Shown piece after piece: positions 4,962 to 6,205 of a DNA stretch of 6,205 bases. The DNA lies in NCBI GenBank assembly GCA_036521415.1, contig DATDHU010000045.1, positions 1 through 6,205 of the forward strand, given 5' to 3'. Source of the DNA: DASXMT01 sp036521415 (GTDB lineage: Bacteria > Actinomycetota > Acidimicrobiia > Acidimicrobiales > RAAP-2). The position numbers and the translations under genes were made by a program. Position 1 is the stretch's first letter, and every line of letters begins with the position of its first letter. Below the pieces are notes generated by a model, which worked only from the letters and a program-made list of their open reading frames with translations, had not been told where the DNA came from and searched no databases.

Positions 4962-5846
4962 ATGACCGACGACCAGCAACGAACATCGGCCGAATCCGGC
5001 ACCCGTCTCCGGGCCGAACCTGTCGTCTCGGCCGATCAGGCGCCGGTGCTCGACCCGGTTCTGGCTGCCCTCGACCCGGATCATGCCCGCCCCAGCGACA
5101 TCATGTGCACCGAGGGCCTGTATCTGCGGTTCGGCACCAAGCAGATCCTCTCCGACATCAGCATGACCTTCCAACGAGGCACCATCACCGCCCTCATCGG
5201 GCCGACGGGATCGGGGAAGTCGACCTTCATCCGTACTTTGAACCGGATGAACGACAAGGTGCCCGGGTTCGGCCGTCAAGGCGACGCGACCTTGGACGAG
5301 GTATCCATCTGGGCACCCCGGCAGGACCTGCTCACGCTCCGTCGCCGGGTGGGCATGCTCTTCCAGCGGCCCAACCCGTTCCCCATGTCCATCCGGGACA
5401 ACGTCGTAGCCGGGGTGAAGGCCCATCGCATCGCTAAGGGGAAGCAGCTGAACGTGATCGCCGAGCAGCGGTTGCGAGAAGTCGGCCTCTGGGATGCGGT
5501 GAAGGACCGGCTGGGCGACTCACCCTTCCGGCTGTCCGGTGGCCAACAACAGCTCCTTTGCCTGGCCCGAGCCTTGGCCGTGGGGCCCGAGGTGCTCTTG
5601 CTGGACGAGCCCACATCCGCGCTCGACCCCATCTCCACCGAGTACATCGAGGCCCTGTTGCGCGAGCTCACCCCGGCGCTGACCCTCATCGTCGTGACCC
5701 ACAACCTCGGCCAGGCCCGCCGGGTCTCGGACGACACCATGTTCTTCTACGACGGCGAGCTGGTCGAGCACGGACCGACCGAGGGCATGTTCGAGCGGCC
5801 AGCCCAGGAGCGGACCCAGCACTACGTCAGCGGGCGCATGGGGTGA
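4962..5846 (+). CDS. pstB: Phosphate ABC transporter ATP-binding protein PstB
   Basis: This is the ATPase of the high-affinity PstSCAB phosphate importer, working at the inner face of the membrane with PstC and PstA. It has 294 residues; PstB is usually 250-270, and the difference is an N-terminal stretch of about 45 residues without clear motifs. Seen in order: Walker A GPTGSGKST (80-88) followed by the PstB-typical TLNRMND, the Q-loop FQRPNPFPMSI, signature LSGGQQQ (191-197), Walker B VLLLDEP (211-217) and the switch His H247 in VVTHNLGQARRVSD. HYVSGRMG closes the protein as in other PstBs. The usual Arg after LSGGQQQ is Leu (L198). ATG 4962 has AAGGAAG about eight bases upstream. It lies before pstS, unlike the common pstSCAB order; pstC and pstA are not in the window. 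Confidence 0.95.
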   Translation: MTDDQQRTSAESGTRLRAEPVVSADQAPVLDPVLAALDPDHARPSDIMCTEGLYLRFGTKQILSDISMTFQRGTITALIGPTGSGKSTFIRTLNRMNDKVPGFGRQGDATLDEVSIWAPRQDLLTLRRRVGMLFQRPNPFPMSIRDNVVAGVKAHRIAKGKQLNVIAEQRLREVGLWDAVKDRLGDSPFRLSGGQQQLLCLARALAVGPEVLLLDEPTSALDPISTEYIEALLRELTPALTLIVVTHNLGQARRVSDDTMFFYDGELVEHGPTEGMFERPAQERTQHYVSGRMG

Positions 5847-5967
5847 GCCGCCCGGTCAGCCTCGACCACACCCCTCGGTCATCAGTGGACGTAACCAACG
5901 GCCCGCCCCGCTCGGCACCGATCGCTGCTGATACGCACGGCAACCCATCGCAACAGACACCCACGCA
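5847..5967 (+). other. Gap between pstB and the pstS repeats
   Basis: I see no gene, clear hairpin terminator or good Pho box here. Two GGTCA cores (5854 and 5877) are 23 bases apart, too poor to call. Read-through from pstB into pstS is therefore likely, though an undetected promoter cannot be excluded. Confidence 0.3.
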
Positions 5968-6021
5968 ATCGACAACAAACACACCATCGACAACAAACAC
6001 GCCATCGACAACAAACAAGGA
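5968..6021 (+). repeat. Three 18-base CA-rich tandem repeats in the pstS leader
   Basis: The units start at 5968, 5986 and 6004: ATCGACAACAAACACACC, the same with G at position 16, and a third whose last four bases have become AGGA, part of the pstS ribosome site. A looser relative precedes them at about 5946-5967. The tract is rich in A and C, poor in G, and should stay unstructured in RNA. Confidence 0.85.
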
Positions 6022-6023
6022 GG
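6017..6023 (+). promoter_or_regulatory. Strong ribosome binding site of pstS
   Basis: AAGGAGG lies eight bases before GTG 6032 and fixes that start, rather than the ATG nine bases further on. It emerges directly from the third CA-rich repeat. Confidence 0.85.
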
Positions 6024-6031
6024 AACAACTA

Positions 6032-6205
6032 GTGACTCGGATGCTCCGAGCTAGACGAGTGGTCCCAGCAGTCGTGGCGGCCACAGCCATAGCCCTCATG
6101 GGCACAGTCACCGCATCGGCGGCGACCGTGAAGATCCCCGCCAACGGGGTCGAGAAGCCGCCGGCAGCGTCCCTCTCCGAGACGGGCAGCACCCTGCTCT
6201 ACCCG
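6032..6205 (+). CDS. pstS: Phosphate-binding protein PstS, N-terminal part
   Basis: These are the first 58 codons of a secreted substrate-binding protein that captures phosphate outside the membrane and delivers it to the Pst importer; the gene runs off the right edge. A Sec signal peptide is clear: positive start (MTRMLRARR), hydrophobic core (about 10-26) and an ASA cleavage motif (28-30), so mature protein would begin near A31. There is no lipobox Cys, unlike many actinobacterial PstS lipoproteins. The mature start reaches SLSETGSTLLYP (47-58), matching the GS-T-L-YP phosphate-binding motif of PstS. GTG 6032 is set by the AAGGAGG upstream. It follows pstB by 185 bases and probably belongs to the same operon. 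Confidence 0.85.
   Translation, partial: MTRMLRARRVVPAVVAATAIALMGTVTASAATVKIPANGVEKPPAASLSETGSTLLYP

Noticed and set aside
5827..6192. Minus-strand open frame with repeated FVVDGV
   Set aside because: The repeat is just the antisense of the CA-rich pstS leader; the frame also runs through the signal-peptide region of pstS.

Overview
This is a GC-rich window with actinobacterial traits: GTG starts, ATGA stop/start overlaps, PhoB/RegX3-type regulators and actinobacterial-style Pho boxes. An acidimicrobial or related actinobacterial lineage is possible, but nothing here fixes the taxon. Every gene call rests on motifs read by eye; no database search was made.

Layout. Positions 1-624 (minus) hold the N-terminal 208 codons of a DHA2-family MFS drug transporter that runs off the left edge. 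Positions 822-1223 (minus) encode a YjbQ/UPF0047 protein. Divergent from it, about 1486-2217 (plus) encodes an OmpR/PhoB-type response regulator (RR1) whose receiver has lost several switch residues. Convergent with RR1 is a fluoride operon on the minus strand, read from 3840 down to 2345: a fluoride riboswitch, a FluC/CrcB channel subunit with a long N-terminal tail, a DUF190 PII-like protein, and a second FluC/CrcB subunit. Divergent from that operon, 4031-4852 (plus) encodes a second, canonical PhoB-like regulator (RR2). It is followed by pstB (4962-5846) and the first 58 codons of pstS (6032 to the right edge).

How the parts work together. The right-hand block looks like a phosphate-starvation module. 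RR2 and pstB each have GTTCA-type direct repeats at 11-base steps, with a TACGRT -10-like hexamer exactly 10 bases after the last well-matched repeat, which is the geometry of PhoB-activated promoters. The central block is a fluoride-export module. The riboswitch keeps its helices and pseudoknot, and its 3' end can instead pair with the GTG start-codon region of the first channel gene, so translational control is likely. The two channel subunits have opposite positive-charge bias across their loops, as expected for an antiparallel heterodimer with fixed topologies.

The most unusual features are the start-codon-masking switch, the 65-residue tail on one FluC, a run of seven ATGA-anchored degenerate repeats filling the gap between that gene and DUF190, the degenerate receiver of RR1, an exact 18-base inverted repeat copying the 3' end of RR1 across the convergent gap, and 18-base CA-rich repeats ending in the pstS ribosome binding site.
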